Positions 15,588 through 22,550 of a stretch of DNA of 29,659 bases are shown here, piece after piece; the first letter of the stretch is position 1; every line of letters begins with the position of its first letter. Origin of the DNA: JAGTRB01 sp037439685 (GTDB lineage: Archaea; Thermoproteota; Bathyarchaeia; TCS64); contig JBBIVO010000015.1 in NCBI GenBank assembly GCA_037439685.1, positions 1 to 29,659 of the forward strand, written 5' to 3'. The position numbers were made by a program, and so were the translations under genes. The notes beneath the pieces are model-generated. The model saw only the letters and a program-made list of their open reading frames with translations, was not told the DNA's origin and did not search any database.

Positions 15588-16964
15588 TCAGAGCTTTCCG
15601 ATCCTCCTCAGCTTATACCTCTCATATAGTAGGTATGTCTCTCCCCCATCCCTTATGAACTCGACGGGTATCCTCCTGTCCATCGAGATCCCATGGAACA
15701 GGAGTCTACCACCCTCGACCTCAGAGGGGATCAACGGAACGGTGAGGTCCCTATACCTGTCCCCCATCTCGAGGGTGAGGAGGCTCCCCCTCCCCGTGAC
15801 CTTCACCCTCATCGTGGACTTGTAGGTCTCATAGACCCCCGCCAGCTCCTCCTGGAGCCTCTCGTACCTGAATATCGGGTGCTCGTTGGGGTCCCTCCCC
15901 AGGAGAAGGGTTAGGGCGTACTCGCCGATGTAGCTCAGGGGATATCCGCTCCCATTGGCCAAGACCATGACCCCAACCCCCTTCTCGGGTATGAAGCCCA
16001 TGTAGGCCGTGGCGACCGAGACGCTACCACCGTGGCTTATGAGGTCGCATCCGAAGAAGTCTCTGTTTATCCCCAGGCCATATCCATAATATCTAACATG
16101 CCTGCTTATGAACTGCTCATCTGGAGTTTTCACTCTTGGCTTCATCATTTCCTTAACTAAATTTTCATCCAGAATTTTTGATCCTTTATATTCACCATAA
16201 TTTAGATGCATCTTAATGTACTCGGCCATGTCCATCGCGTTGCTGATCAGGCCGCCATCGCTAAGTATAGCCCCATATGGATATGTGCTTGGGATCCTCT
16301 CCCCATCCCTCGTGACGATGTATGGCGTGGCGGCCTCGGCATCCCCCTCCACCTCATCCCTATGGAAGTAGCTCCTCCTCATGCCCAGGGGCTCAAGGAT
16401 GTGCCTTCGGATATATTCGGCATACCTCTCCCCCGAGGCCTTCTCTATGATATATCCCAGGAGGATGTAGCCCTCGTTTAGATAGAACCACCTCTCCCCA
16501 GGCCTCGCGTGGGCCCACCCCTCAGCCTCATCCATGAAGGTGAACATATCCTCATAGCCCGAGATGGGCAGCCACCGGTCATGGGCCTTCATGGAATATC
16601 TGATGACGGCCTCCGCATATGCCAAGGCCGGGATCCCACTGGTATGCGACATAAGGTGCCAGATCCTAACCGGCTCCCCGTGGCTTCGAAGCCTTACTGG
16701 GAGATACCTCTCTGCAGGATCCTCCACGTCTAGAAGCCCCCTCTCCTGCAGCTGCATTATGGAGAGGCATGTGAACGACTTGGTCACGCTCCCTATGCAG
16801 TAGAGGGTCTCAGGGGTCGCCGGGCGCCCCGAAGCGAGATCCCTGAAACCGAAGCCCCTAGAGTAGATGACCTCGCCATCCCTGATGGCCGAGATGGAGA
16901 GGCCTGGAAGCCTGGTCTCAGCCATCTTAGAGAATATGAACCCCTCAAGAGCACCGAGATCCAT
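15588..16964 (-). CDS. Serine beta-lactamase/penicillin-binding-like hydrolase (class C fold)
   Basis: The protein belongs to the serine beta-lactamase superfamily, whose archaeal members are mostly esterases or peptidases rather than antibiotic hydrolases. With the ATG at 16964 it has 458 residues and the three catalytic motifs: SVTK (59-62, nucleophile Ser and Lys), YLN (161-163) and HGG (311-313). A C-terminal beta-rich domain from about 370 on (EELAGVYETYKS) resembles the lipocalin-like tail found in this family. The frame is open to a TTG at 17021, but the extra 19 residues are not family-like, and the MDLGALEGFI start fits better. No signal peptide is evident. A low-G+C block lies at 16120-16215. 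It converges on the MoaD-like gene with 32 bp between stops. Confidence 0.85.
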   Translation of the reverse strand: MDLGALEGFIFSKMAETRLPGLSISAIRDGEVIYSRGFGFRDLASGRPATPETLYCIGSVTKSFTCLSIMQLQERGLLDVEDPAERYLPVRLRSHGEPVRIWHLMSHTSGIPALAYAEAVIRYSMKAHDRWLPISGYEDMFTFMDEAEGWAHARPGERWFYLNEGYILLGYIIEKASGERYAEYIRRHILEPLGMRRSYFHRDEVEGDAEAATPYIVTRDGERIPSTYPYGAILSDGGLISNAMDMAEYIKMHLNYGEYKGSKILDENLVKEMMKPRVKTPDEQFISRHVRYYGYGLGINRDFFGCDLISHGGSVSVATAYMGFIPEKGVGVMVLANGSGYPLSYIGEYALTLLLGRDPNEHPIFRYERLQEELAGVYETYKSTMRVKVTGRGSLLTLEMGDRYRDLTVPLIPSEVEGGRLLFHGISMDRRIPVEFIRDGGETYLLYERYKLRRIGKL

Positions 16965-17204
16965 CACCAACACGCCACCGAAAACCAGATGGTCTCTGGC
17001 GATAAAACCATTTCCATTCAAATCCTATCGTTCCCCATCAGCCTGCCAATAGCTTACGGAGGCGGTGCCAAACACCCCCTCACCCCGCCCTACTCGTTGA
17101 ACTCAGAAAACTCACGTTCAACCCTGAAGCGAGAAGGCTCACCCCAAAGCTTTAAGGAGGACCTGTAATCATCATAGAAGGCTCACCGGTAGAGGCTCTT
17201 GGGG

Positions 17205-17870
17205 ATGAGGGTCATAGTCTTAGGCCCCCCTGGATCGGGGAAGGGGACGAGGGCTAGGCTGATAGGCCAGATCTTCAAAATCCCCATCATAGTCATGGGG
17301 GATATACTCAGAGAGGCGGTCTCCGGAGGAGGCGAGGCGGGGAGGAGGGCTAAGGCATACATGGATCGTGGAGAGCTGGTCCCAGACGACGTGGTGATAG
17401 GCCTATTGGAGGAGAGGCTCAGGGGGTTGAACCTCGAGAGGGGCTTTGTACTCGACGGCTTCCCCAGGAATCTGAGGCAGGCTGAGGCCCTCGAAGAACT
17501 ACTCTCTAGTGAAGGAGTTGAGATCGACCTAGTCCTCAACGTCGTGGCAGGGGAGGACGCCATCTTGGAGAGGCTATCCCTCCGGAGGTCATGCCCACAC
17601 TGCGGTGCGATCTACCACCTGAAGGATAAGCCCCCTCTAAGAGACGAGGTATGCGACGAGTGCGGATCGAAGCTGATGCAGCGGGAGGACGACAGAGAGG
17701 AGGTCATCAGACATAGAATAAAGATATATTATAGAGAGACTAAACCAGTTCTAGATGAATATATAAAAAAGAATAAAGTTATTGAGATGAGTGGTGAGCT
17801 TAGAATAGATAATATAGAGGAAGAGCTAAATAAAATCCTATGTGAAAGAGGAGTTATTCAAAAGGGATAA
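17205..17870 (+). CDS. adk: Adenylate kinase with zinc LID domain
   Basis: Adenylate kinase catalyses ATP + AMP to 2 ADP. This is the long, bacterial-type form (221 residues), not the short archaeal AdkA. It has the P-loop GPPGSGKGT (7-15), AMP-binding MGDILRE and FVLDGFPRN (81-89), and a zinc-binding LID with CPHC (130-133) and CDEC (150-153), typical of thermostable enzymes. The ATG at 17205 gives MRVIVLGPPG. A TTG two codons upstream is also possible. The last 60 codons are AT-rich (16 of 60 G+C at 17761-17820) but coding is intact, ending in a normal C-terminal helix. It is monocistronic, divergent from the hydrolase gene. Confidence 0.94.
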   Translation: MRVIVLGPPGSGKGTRARLIGQIFKIPIIVMGDILREAVSGGGEAGRRAKAYMDRGELVPDDVVIGLLEERLRGLNLERGFVLDGFPRNLRQAEALEELLSSEGVEIDLVLNVVAGEDAILERLSLRRSCPHCGAIYHLKDKPPLRDEVCDECGSKLMQREDDREEVIRHRIKIYYRETKPVLDEYIKKNKVIEMSGELRIDNIEEELNKILCERGVIQKG

Positions 17871-17889
17871 AGCAGTTTAAGGATGATCA

Positions 17890-17926
17890 AAGGCCTCATC
17901 AAGGTTTAGAAAGACGATGAGGGCCT
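17890..17926 (+). terminator. Hairpin after adk
   Basis: Twenty nt after the adk stop, AGGCCTCAT (17891-17899) can pair with ATGAGGGCCT (17917-17926) with one bulged G, giving about 9 pairs and a 17-nt loop. It is a possible 3' hairpin for adk. No U tract follows. The remaining gap to 18061 shows no gene. Confidence 0.3.
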
Positions 17927-18061
17927 CTCAAACAGCATAGAGGATGGATCCAATACTTGGGCTTCGAGCAGAGATCCCTCTGGTCTTCCCCCACTAATCT
18001 TTCCGCCATTAGGTGTTAAGGCGAAACCTTCAATATCTGGAACCTCTTCTTCTAGAAGGAG

Positions 18062-18562
18062 ATGGGCACAGGGTTGAGGTTCGAGGTTGTTGAGGTCAAG
18101 GCTCCTGAGGGCTGTAATCTGATCCTAGGCCAGTCTCACTTTATCAAGACGACGGAAGATATATACGAGGCCATAGTTAACAGCGTGCCCGGGGTAAAAT
18201 TCGGCCTAGCCTTCTGTGAGTCCTCCGGCCCTTGCTTGGTTAGGCATGAGGGGAACGATGAGGAGCTGAGGAGGCTTGCTTACGAGAAGGCCCTTGAATT
18301 GGGGGCCGGCCACTGCTTCCTGCTCTTCATAAGGGAGGCATACCCCATAAATGTCCTGAACTCGATAAAGCATGTTCCAGAGGTGTGCGGGATCTACTGT
18401 GCGACGGCTAACCCTGTACAGGTGATAGTGGTGGAGACAGAGCAGGGGNNNNNNNNNNNNNNNNNNNNNNNNNNNNNNNNATACAGGGCCAAGGGCATCG
18501 AGGCGGGGGAGGATATAGAGGAGAGGAAGAGATTCCTCAGGAGAATAGGATACAAACTTTAA
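18062..18562 (+). CDS. Adenosine-specific kinase (DUF355 family)
   Basis: The protein belongs to the adenosine-specific kinase family (PF04008), known from archaea and a few bacteria and assigned by a structural study. It has 166 codons including 10-11 hidden by an N run at 18449-18480. Family features visible are the N-terminal strand-loop (EGCNLILGQSHFIKTTEDIYEA in two parts), GVKFGLAFCESSGPCLVRHEGND, AYEKALELGAGHCF and the strand VCGIYCATANPVQVIVVETEQG, followed by the short C-terminal helix EDIEERKRFLRRIGYKL. The frame is the same on both sides of the gap. AGAAGGAG just before the ATG is a good ribosome binding site. It is not in an operon with adk (192-bp gap), though both act on adenine compounds. 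Confidence 0.9.
   Translation: MGTGLRFEVVEVKAPEGCNLILGQSHFIKTTEDIYEAIVNSVPGVKFGLAFCESSGPCLVRHEGNDEELRRLAYEKALELGAGHCFLLFIREAYPINVLNSIKHVPEVCGIYCATANPVQVIVVETEQGXXXXXXXXXXXYRAKGIEAGEDIEERKRFLRRIGYKL
18449..18480. other. Assembly gap, 32 N, inside the adenosine-specific kinase gene
   Basis: A run of 32 unknown bases. The reading frame and family sequence continue correctly on both sides, and the missing 10-11 residues fit the family length, so the gap size looks accurate. Confidence 0.95.
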
Positions 18563-18646
18563 ATCTATTAAAAACGTCGTAATTTGAGGAGAGACCTAAT
18601 TTATAGTACAAAAATTATTCTGATTTAGTATCTTATCTTCAGACAG

Positions 18647-18658
18647 TATTTAAATATA
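18647..18658 (+). promoter_or_regulatory. TATA element upstream of the methyltransferase gene
   Basis: TATTTAAATATA in the 156-bp intergenic region after the kinase gene is a strong TATA-like box, 61 nt before the first possible ATG. A weaker AAAGTTATTTAGG lies about 25 nt before that ATG, so the exact promoter is open. Confidence 0.45.
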
Positions 18659-18718
18659 ATAGAGGTGAGGGACTCAGCTCATCTGGGATTAAAGTTATTT
18701 AGGGCGTGATGCATCTTT

Positions 18719-19387
18719 ATGCGGGATGGNNNNNNNNNNNNNNNNAGAGGGTTCATGTCTCACATCGCCGATCGCTTTAGATCGGCTGGGAGGGGTTACC
18801 CCCTCGAGTGGGAGATCCCGGCAAGCGTGGCTCCTTATGTTCCAACCCCCCTCAACATCGTGAAGAAGATGCTGGAGGTTGGAGGGGCAGGGCCAGACGA
18901 TGTCGTCTACGACCTCGGGTGTGGGGATGGCAGGATCCTCTTCGCCGCGGTTGAGGAGTTCAACGTGAAGAGGGCTGTGGGCTATGAGCTCAACGCCTCG
19001 ATGTGCGAGGGCGTGATGAGGAAGGTGAAGATTAAGGGTTTAGAGGATAGGATCGAGATAATAAGGGGGAACTTCTTCCTAGCCGACCTCTCCTCAGCAA
19101 CCCTCATCACCCTATATCTAACCACCTCGGGAAACACAAAGCTGAAGCCGAAGTTTGAGAAGGAGCTCAGAGATGGGACCAGGATAGTGAGCCACGACTT
19201 CCCGATAAATGGGTGGATGAGCATGAGGATAGATGAGGCCTTCCACAACGATATAGGGTCTCACAGGATATACCTCTACAGGATCCCCGATTCTCTCAGG
19301 GTTGTAGAAAGGAAGGAGCCGGTGGAGCGCGAGGCGAGCCGATGGGGAAGGATAAGGGGGGCCCTCAGAGGCGCCATTGGGAGCTAA
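18719..19387 (+). CDS. SAM-dependent protein lysine methyltransferase, aKMT-like
   Basis: The core closely resembles the crenarchaeal protein lysine methyltransferase aKMT, a class I SAM enzyme that methylates surface lysines on chromatin and other proteins. Matching elements are APYVPTP near the N-terminus, the SAM motif VVYDLGCGDGRI, VKRAVGYELN, IRGNFFLADLS with ATLITLYL, and LKPKFEKELRDGTRIVSHDFPINGW. Relative to the small aKMT (about 160 residues) it has roughly 30 extra residues at the N-terminus and a basic C-terminal tail of about 35 residues (VEREASRWGRIRGALRG). The start is uncertain because of N at 18730-18745: ATG 18719 reads through the gap, and ATG 18755 is the other choice. It stands alone between the kinase and the convergent pyrB. 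Confidence 0.8.
   Translation: MRDXXXXXXRGFMSHIADRFRSAGRGYPLEWEIPASVAPYVPTPLNIVKKMLEVGGAGPDDVVYDLGCGDGRILFAAVEEFNVKRAVGYELNASMCEGVMRKVKIKGLEDRIEIIRGNFFLADLSSATLITLYLTTSGNTKLKPKFEKELRDGTRIVSHDFPINGWMSMRIDEAFHNDIGSHRIYLYRIPDSLRVVERKEPVEREASRWGRIRGALRGAIGS
18730..18745. other. Assembly gap, 16 N, near the methyltransferase start
   Basis: Sixteen unknown bases fall within the first codons of the methyltransferase frame, which is why the start codon cannot be settled. Confidence 0.95.
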
Positions 19388-19489
19388 GTGGAAGGGCTGA
19401 TCGATAGGCTGGCCTTCGAGCCGAGGAGGCCGAACATCCCCCTTAATGGGCCTTCAAGGGTGAGATTTATCGTGGAGCCAAATGGATGA
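19388..19489 (+). CDS. Small ORF directly after the methyltransferase (33 codons)
   Basis: A GTG begins immediately after the methyltransferase stop and encodes 33 residues (VEGLIDRLAFEPRRPN, then IPLNGPSRVRFIVEPNG). Its codon use (AGG, CTT, purine-rich) resembles that of the genes around it. It could be a true small protein, or the remnant of a longer gene truncated by the arrival of pyrB. I recognise no family, and chance ORFs of this length are common, so this is a weak call. Confidence 0.25.
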   Translation: MEGLIDRLAFEPRRPNIPLNGPSRVRFIVEPNG

Positions 19490-19519
19490 GGGTTCGTAAA
19501 CCTGTCCGCTTATGGGGGT

Positions 19520-20455
19520 CTATCCGCTTCCCAGAATTAGGGAGAGGAGGGCCATTCGGACATATAGGCCGTGTTTCATCTGCCTGAAGTACCAGGCGTT
19601 GGGGGTATCGTCCACGTCCGTCGATATCTCATCTACCCTGGGCAGGGGGTGCATCACCATCAGCTCCCCCTTGGCGTGCCTCAAAGTCTCCCTGGAGACT
19701 ATGTATGAGCCCTTAAGCTTCTCATACTCCTTGGGGTCTGGGAACCTCTCCTTCTGGATCCTCGTCACGTATAGTACATCTATCTCTCCCAGGCACCTGT
19801 GAAGGTCCTCTGTCTCCTCATATTCGATCTTCCCCTCCAGTTCCCTGAGGAGGTCCCTCCTGAATCTTAGCCTCTCCGGGGAGACGAGGAAGACCTTCAC
19901 ATCGTAGTTTGAGAGGGCGTAGAGGAGGGAGTGGACGGTCCTGCCGTAGAGGAGGTCCCCTAGGAAGGCGATCTTGAGCCCATCTATCCTCCCCTTCGCC
20001 TCCCTCATGGTGTGCAGATCCAGCAGGGCCTGGGTCGGGTGCTCGAGGCTTCCCGAGCCGGCGTTTATGACCGGGACCCTGGCGGCGTCGGCAGCCACCC
20101 TCGCAGCCCCATCCTCATAATGCCTTATCACTATTATGTCGGAGTAGTTCTCAACGGTCTTTATGGTATCCCTCAGGGACTCCCCCTTGGCCACTGAGGA
20201 GACCCCAGGCTCCGCAAAGCCTATGACCCCCCCTCCAAGCCTGAGCATAGCCGACTCGAAGCTCAGGCGGGTTCTTGTGCTGGGCTCGAAGAAGAGGGTG
20301 GCCATTATCCTCCCCCTCAGCATATCCGAGCCCATCACGGCGACGGGCTCCATCTCAGTGGCCCTCTCAAGGATGAAGTCGATCTCCTCCCTTGTGAGTT
20401 CTCTCATAGAGACTACGTCTCTACCCCGAAAGGAAGAGGCGAGGTCCAATCCCAA
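19520..20455 (-). CDS. pyrB: Aspartate carbamoyltransferase catalytic subunit PyrB
   Basis: PyrB condenses carbamoyl phosphate and aspartate in the second step of pyrimidine synthesis. The 311-residue protein shows FFEPSTRTR (55-63, carbamoyl phosphate site), VAKGES (the mobile Lys), HPTQALLDLHTM (139-150) and HPLPR near the C-terminus, all intact. The TTG at 20455 or another TTG two codons later (20449, better spaced from GAGGTGA) is the start. In most archaea pyrI, the regulatory subunit, overlaps or follows pyrB. Here the convergent methyltransferase region follows instead, so pyrI must lie elsewhere or be absent, and allosteric control by CTP/ATP cannot be inferred. Confidence 0.94.
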   Translation of the reverse strand: MGLDLASSFRGRDVVSMRELTREEIDFILERATEMEPVAVMGSDMLRGRIMATLFFEPSTRTRLSFESAMLRLGGGVIGFAEPGVSSVAKGESLRDTIKTVENYSDIIVIRHYEDGAARVAADAARVPVINAGSGSLEHPTQALLDLHTMREAKGRIDGLKIAFLGDLLYGRTVHSLLYALSNYDVKVFLVSPERLRFRRDLLRELEGKIEYEETEDLHRCLGEIDVLYVTRIQKERFPDPKEYEKLKGSYIVSRETLRHAKGELMVMHPLPRVDEISTDVDDTPNAWYFRQMKHGLYVRMALLSLILGSG

Positions 20456-20699
20456 TCACCTCAACTCTTGCCTGAGAGGCTATTAAGCTTTGGCCATAGG
20501 CTAAGCTCCTTTGAAGATCATTCACACCCCTCATGGGCCTGTTAGGCTTGAAAGACCCTTTAATATGGGAAACTGGCGAGGTTTAACGAGGGTTTCTTAT
20601 CTGGAAGGTTGCAAGAACGCCTAAAGGATTTCCGTGCTCATTGAAGGCGGGCTTCGAATATCTCCTTGAACTCCATTCTTCAAAATGAGGGAGGATAGG

Positions 20700-20773
20700 C
20701 GCCGCCGGACGGATTCGAACCGTCGACCAACTGGTTAACAGCCAGGCGCTCTACCGGACTGAGCTACGGCGGC
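20700..20773 (-). tRNA. tRNA-Asn (anticodon GTT)
   Basis: The minus strand folds as a complete cloverleaf: acceptor stem GCCGCCG/CGGCGGC, D arm GCTC...GAGC, anticodon arm with loop CTGTTAA (anticodon GTT, Asn), and T arm GACGG-TTCGAAT-CCGTC. The discriminator base is G, as expected for Asn, and CCA is not encoded. The outermost anticodon-stem pair (27-43) is a C-U mismatch. There is no intron. This is an ANN-decoding tRNA, so it is a t6A substrate of KEOPS. Confidence 0.96.
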
Positions 20774-20802
20774 TCCAAACCCATAGTTCTTCTCCTATTT
20801 TC

Positions 20803-20813
20803 CCTTATAGACT
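20803..20813 (-). promoter_or_regulatory. TATA element of tRNA-Asn
   Basis: On the minus strand AAGTCTATAAG lies roughly 30-40 nt before the tRNA 5' end, with A-rich BRE-like sequence upstream (GGAAAAG). The position fits an archaeal tRNA promoter. Confidence 0.5.
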
Positions 20814-20947
20814 TTTCCATAATCGTCAAGCCAGAACCTTTGGAATAGCTTTCCAAAATCGAGAAGTCCTACCTATCCTAAAAGCTCTACGAAATAATGT
20901 GGGTCCAATTGAGATCAGGGGTTCAGACTCTCCGATTCCTGTTTAAT

Positions 20948-21082
20948 CTAGGGTGGCATGAGGAGGTTTACCATGCTCCCCAGCCAGTATCCGAGTAGGG
21001 CTGAGGCGATTAGGGTTATGGCTACGAGGGCTGCCGTAGCTATCCTCTTGTTTAGGTCCTCCTCCCTCTTGGGATCCTCCAA
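20948..21082 (-). CDS. Small single-span membrane protein (44 residues)
   Basis: A TTG at 21082 opens a 44-residue frame: a charged N-terminus (LEDPKREEDLNKRIATAA), one hydrophobic span (LVAITLIASALLGYWLGSMV) and the tail NLLMPP. The charge distribution (acidic/basic head followed by a single helix and a short tail) is that of a small membrane-anchored protein, and codons match the neighbours. It is in the 460-bp stretch between the tRNA and the Sua5-like gene, divergent from the latter. I do not recognise a family. It lacks the sequence pattern of SecG/Sec61-beta. The rest of the stretch (21083-21190) is AT-rich with no gene. Confidence 0.5.
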   Translation of the reverse strand: MEDPKREEDLNKRIATAALVAITLIASALLGYWLGSMVNLLMPP

Positions 21083-21190
21083 CCTAACACGACCCGTTTT
21101 GAATCGATATCTTATTTGATAAATGAATTGTGAAGTTGAAATATGAATTAAAAAGATGTATTTTTGTTATTTATGATCCTCCGTGATTTG

Positions 21191-21210
21191 GGGTGGCGCC
21201 ACCCTTAAAT
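21191..21210 (+). promoter_or_regulatory. 14-bp perfect palindrome next to the TATA box of the Sua5-like gene
   Basis: GGGTGGC|GCCACCC at 21191-21204 is a perfect dyad that runs directly into the TATA-like CTTAAAT (21204-21210), 25 nt before the ATG at 21235. Placement over the BRE position suggests an operator. It lies between this gene and the divergent small membrane protein gene and could influence both. Confidence 0.5.
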
Positions 21211-21234
21211 CCCAAGCCGCCATCGAGGTGATGG

Positions 21235-21846
21235 ATGGAGGCCCTTCAGGCGTCGGAGGAGGCTGTTAGGAGGGCGGCGGCGATCACCCGCCTTGGGGGG
21301 GTGGTCATATACCCCACGGAGGCCCACTACAGCCTCGGCTGCGACCCGGCCAACGTGGATGCAGCTAGAAGGATATCCTCCATTAAGGGTGGGGTGGAGG
21401 AGCCCCTACCCCTCGCCTGCTCCGATATGGGTGTGGCTAGGAGGCTCGTGGAGTTCAACCCATCGGCGGAGCTTCTGGCCTCAAGGTTCTGGCCTGGCCC
21501 CCTAATATTGGTCCTCCCGGCCAGGGTTAGCTACCCTATCTGGGTGACTAGAGGGGCCGGGACGCTAGGGGTTAGGGTGCCCAACCATCCGGTGGCTAGG
21601 AGGCTTGCCGAGCTCTCGGGTGGTGTTATAGTGGAGGCGAGCGCAAGCAGGTATGGCGAGCCCCCACCAACCACGGCTGGAGAGGCCGCTGAGGGGCTGG
21701 GGGGCGAGGTGGATCTCATCCTAGATGGCGGAAGAGCCCCCCTGGGAGAGCCGCCGACGGTGGTGGACCTGAGTGGGGAGGAGGCCTGGATCCTGAGGGT
21801 GGGGCCTATAAGGGCTGAGCAGATTAGGGAGGCCCTAGGACTCTAA
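21235..21846 (+). CDS. Sua5/YciO/YrdC-domain protein, divergent
   Basis: The 203-residue protein has the YrdC fold shared by Sua5/TsaC, which makes threonylcarbamoyl-AMP for t6A. Recognisable parts are GGVVIYPTEAHYSLGCDP (21-38), PLPLACSDM, FWPGPLILVLPA, GAGTLGVRVPNHPVARRLAEL and the C-terminal STIVDL-like strand (PPTVVDLSGEEAWILRVG). However, the family's KxR and SxN residues that bind substrate are altered: KGG at 51-53 and SAS at 136-138. It also lacks the C-terminal Sua5 domain. It may be a paralogue with another role rather than the working TsaC. It starts at ATG 21235 with GAGGTGATGG upstream. Confidence 0.75.
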   Translation: MEALQASEEAVRRAAAITRLGGVVIYPTEAHYSLGCDPANVDAARRISSIKGGVEEPLPLACSDMGVARRLVEFNPSAELLASRFWPGPLILVLPARVSYPIWVTRGAGTLGVRVPNHPVARRLAELSGGVIVEASASRYGEPPPTTAGEAAEGLGGEVDLILDGGRAPLGEPPTVVDLSGEEAWILRVGPIRAEQIREALGL

Positions 21847-21870
21847 GGCATGGAGATGTGAAGGGGCTGA

Positions 21871-22029
21871 AGGGTTAACCGCGTTCTCAAGCTCCAGCCC
21901 TATCCGGAGATGGAGAGGGTTAACCGGTGGGATATAAGAGGGATATTCCTTCAACACGTTTATCAGCCGGAAACGGTTGAGGCTTTTAAGGAATATCTGG
22001 AAGAGATAAAACTCGATTTGGGGAAATAA
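21871..22029 (+). pseudogene. Unrecognised gene fragment (52 codons, no start)
   Basis: Just after the Sua5-like gene a frame with no good start codon reads RVLKLQPYPEMERVNRWD, IRGIFLQHVYQPETVEAF and KEYLEEIKLDLGK before TAA. The helix-rich ending looks like real protein, but I cannot name the family. It marks the edge of the decay island 21847-24360. The repeat AGGGTTAACC occurs twice within it (21871 and about 21917). Confidence 0.3.
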
Positions 22030-22170
22030 AGGTGAGTAGCCGCCCGTATTCGACATCGATCAAACCCCACAAGATTCGCCTGGCATCCCAACAGTGACAA
22101 AACCCTTAGGGAGAAGAGGTGGAGGATCGAGGATGGAAGGTCATACTTCTCCTCAATAGAGAGTTGCCAT

Positions 22171-22193
22171 TCTCCACGACTGAAGTCTGGAGA
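22171..22193. repeat. Bulged hairpin, probable IS200/IS605-type end relic
   Basis: TCTCCA-C-GACT-GA-AGTC-TGGAGA forms a near-perfect stem with a single bulged C, the type of imperfect subterminal hairpin used by IS200/IS605 transposases. The minus-strand frame over it reads LKNRGSPDFSRGE, a pattern often seen at the very end of TnpB-linked elements. No transposase remains beside it. Confidence 0.4.
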
Positions 22194-22285
22194 TCCTCGG
22201 TTTTTCAGCCTCAAGGCTTCATCATACCGGAGCTCCGGGCTGTGCCGATTCAGCCCATCATCGATAAATGTTGGTCGTAGAGCTT

Positions 22286-22504
22286 TTACTTGATAGCGTG
22301 CCTCTCCAGCTCTTTTAAGTCCATATACTCTCTAGCCACCTCATCGATCATCCTCTGCCTGAGCCCCTCATCCTTAGAAAAGAGGAGCATGCCTCTGTTG
22401 AAGACGTGATGCTTGAAGGATAAGGGTGCTTCATTGAGTGCATAAATGTCTATGGGTAGTTTATGTTTGATTTCCAGTTCAGCTGAGAGGTTAACCGTGT
22501 AATT
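22286..22504 (-). pseudogene. MntA-like antitoxin (MNT nucleotidyltransferase), C-terminal half, split by IS630
   Basis: This is the C-terminal half of a minimal nucleotidyltransferase antitoxin. It reads NYTVNLSAELEIKHKLPIDI, YALNEAPLSFKHHVFNRGML and LFSKDEGLRQRMIDEVAREY, the LPxDxxxLNxAPLxF and RG-LLF patterns of MNT proteins paired with HEPN toxins. Codon 74 of the intact gene starts at 22504, right next to the TA target duplication of the inserted element. Joining it to the N-terminal half at 23568-23786 with one TA kept restores a 145-residue frame (…EEAF|NYTV…). It has no start of its own and cannot be expressed as the antitoxin. Confidence 0.85.
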
Positions 22505-22505
22505 A

Positions 22506-22536
22506 TAGTATTCGGTAAAATTGATTGGACTGTGCC
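22506..22536. repeat. Left terminal inverted repeat of the IS630 element
   Basis: The 31-bp left end matches the reverse complement of 23536-23566 at about 26 of 31 positions, including perfect blocks TAGTATTCGGTAA and TTGGACTGT. TATATTT just inside (22541-22547) is close to the transposase start at 22551. Confidence 0.9.
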
Positions 22537-22550
22537 TCTTTATATTTGGT

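Noticed and set aside
15588..16964. An antibiotic-resistance beta-lactamase
   Set aside because: Archaea lack peptidoglycan targets, and archaeal proteins with SxxK, YxN and HGG of this length are generally esterase or peptidase relatives. No signal peptide is evident.
20700..20773. A possible intron in the tRNA-Asn
   Set aside because: The anticodon loop is a standard seven bases and the cloverleaf is complete at 74 nt. Only the 27-43 pair is mismatched.
20948..21082. SecG or Sec61-beta identity for the small membrane protein
   Set aside because: It has one span as expected, but none of the conserved Sec61-beta residues before the helix can be seen.
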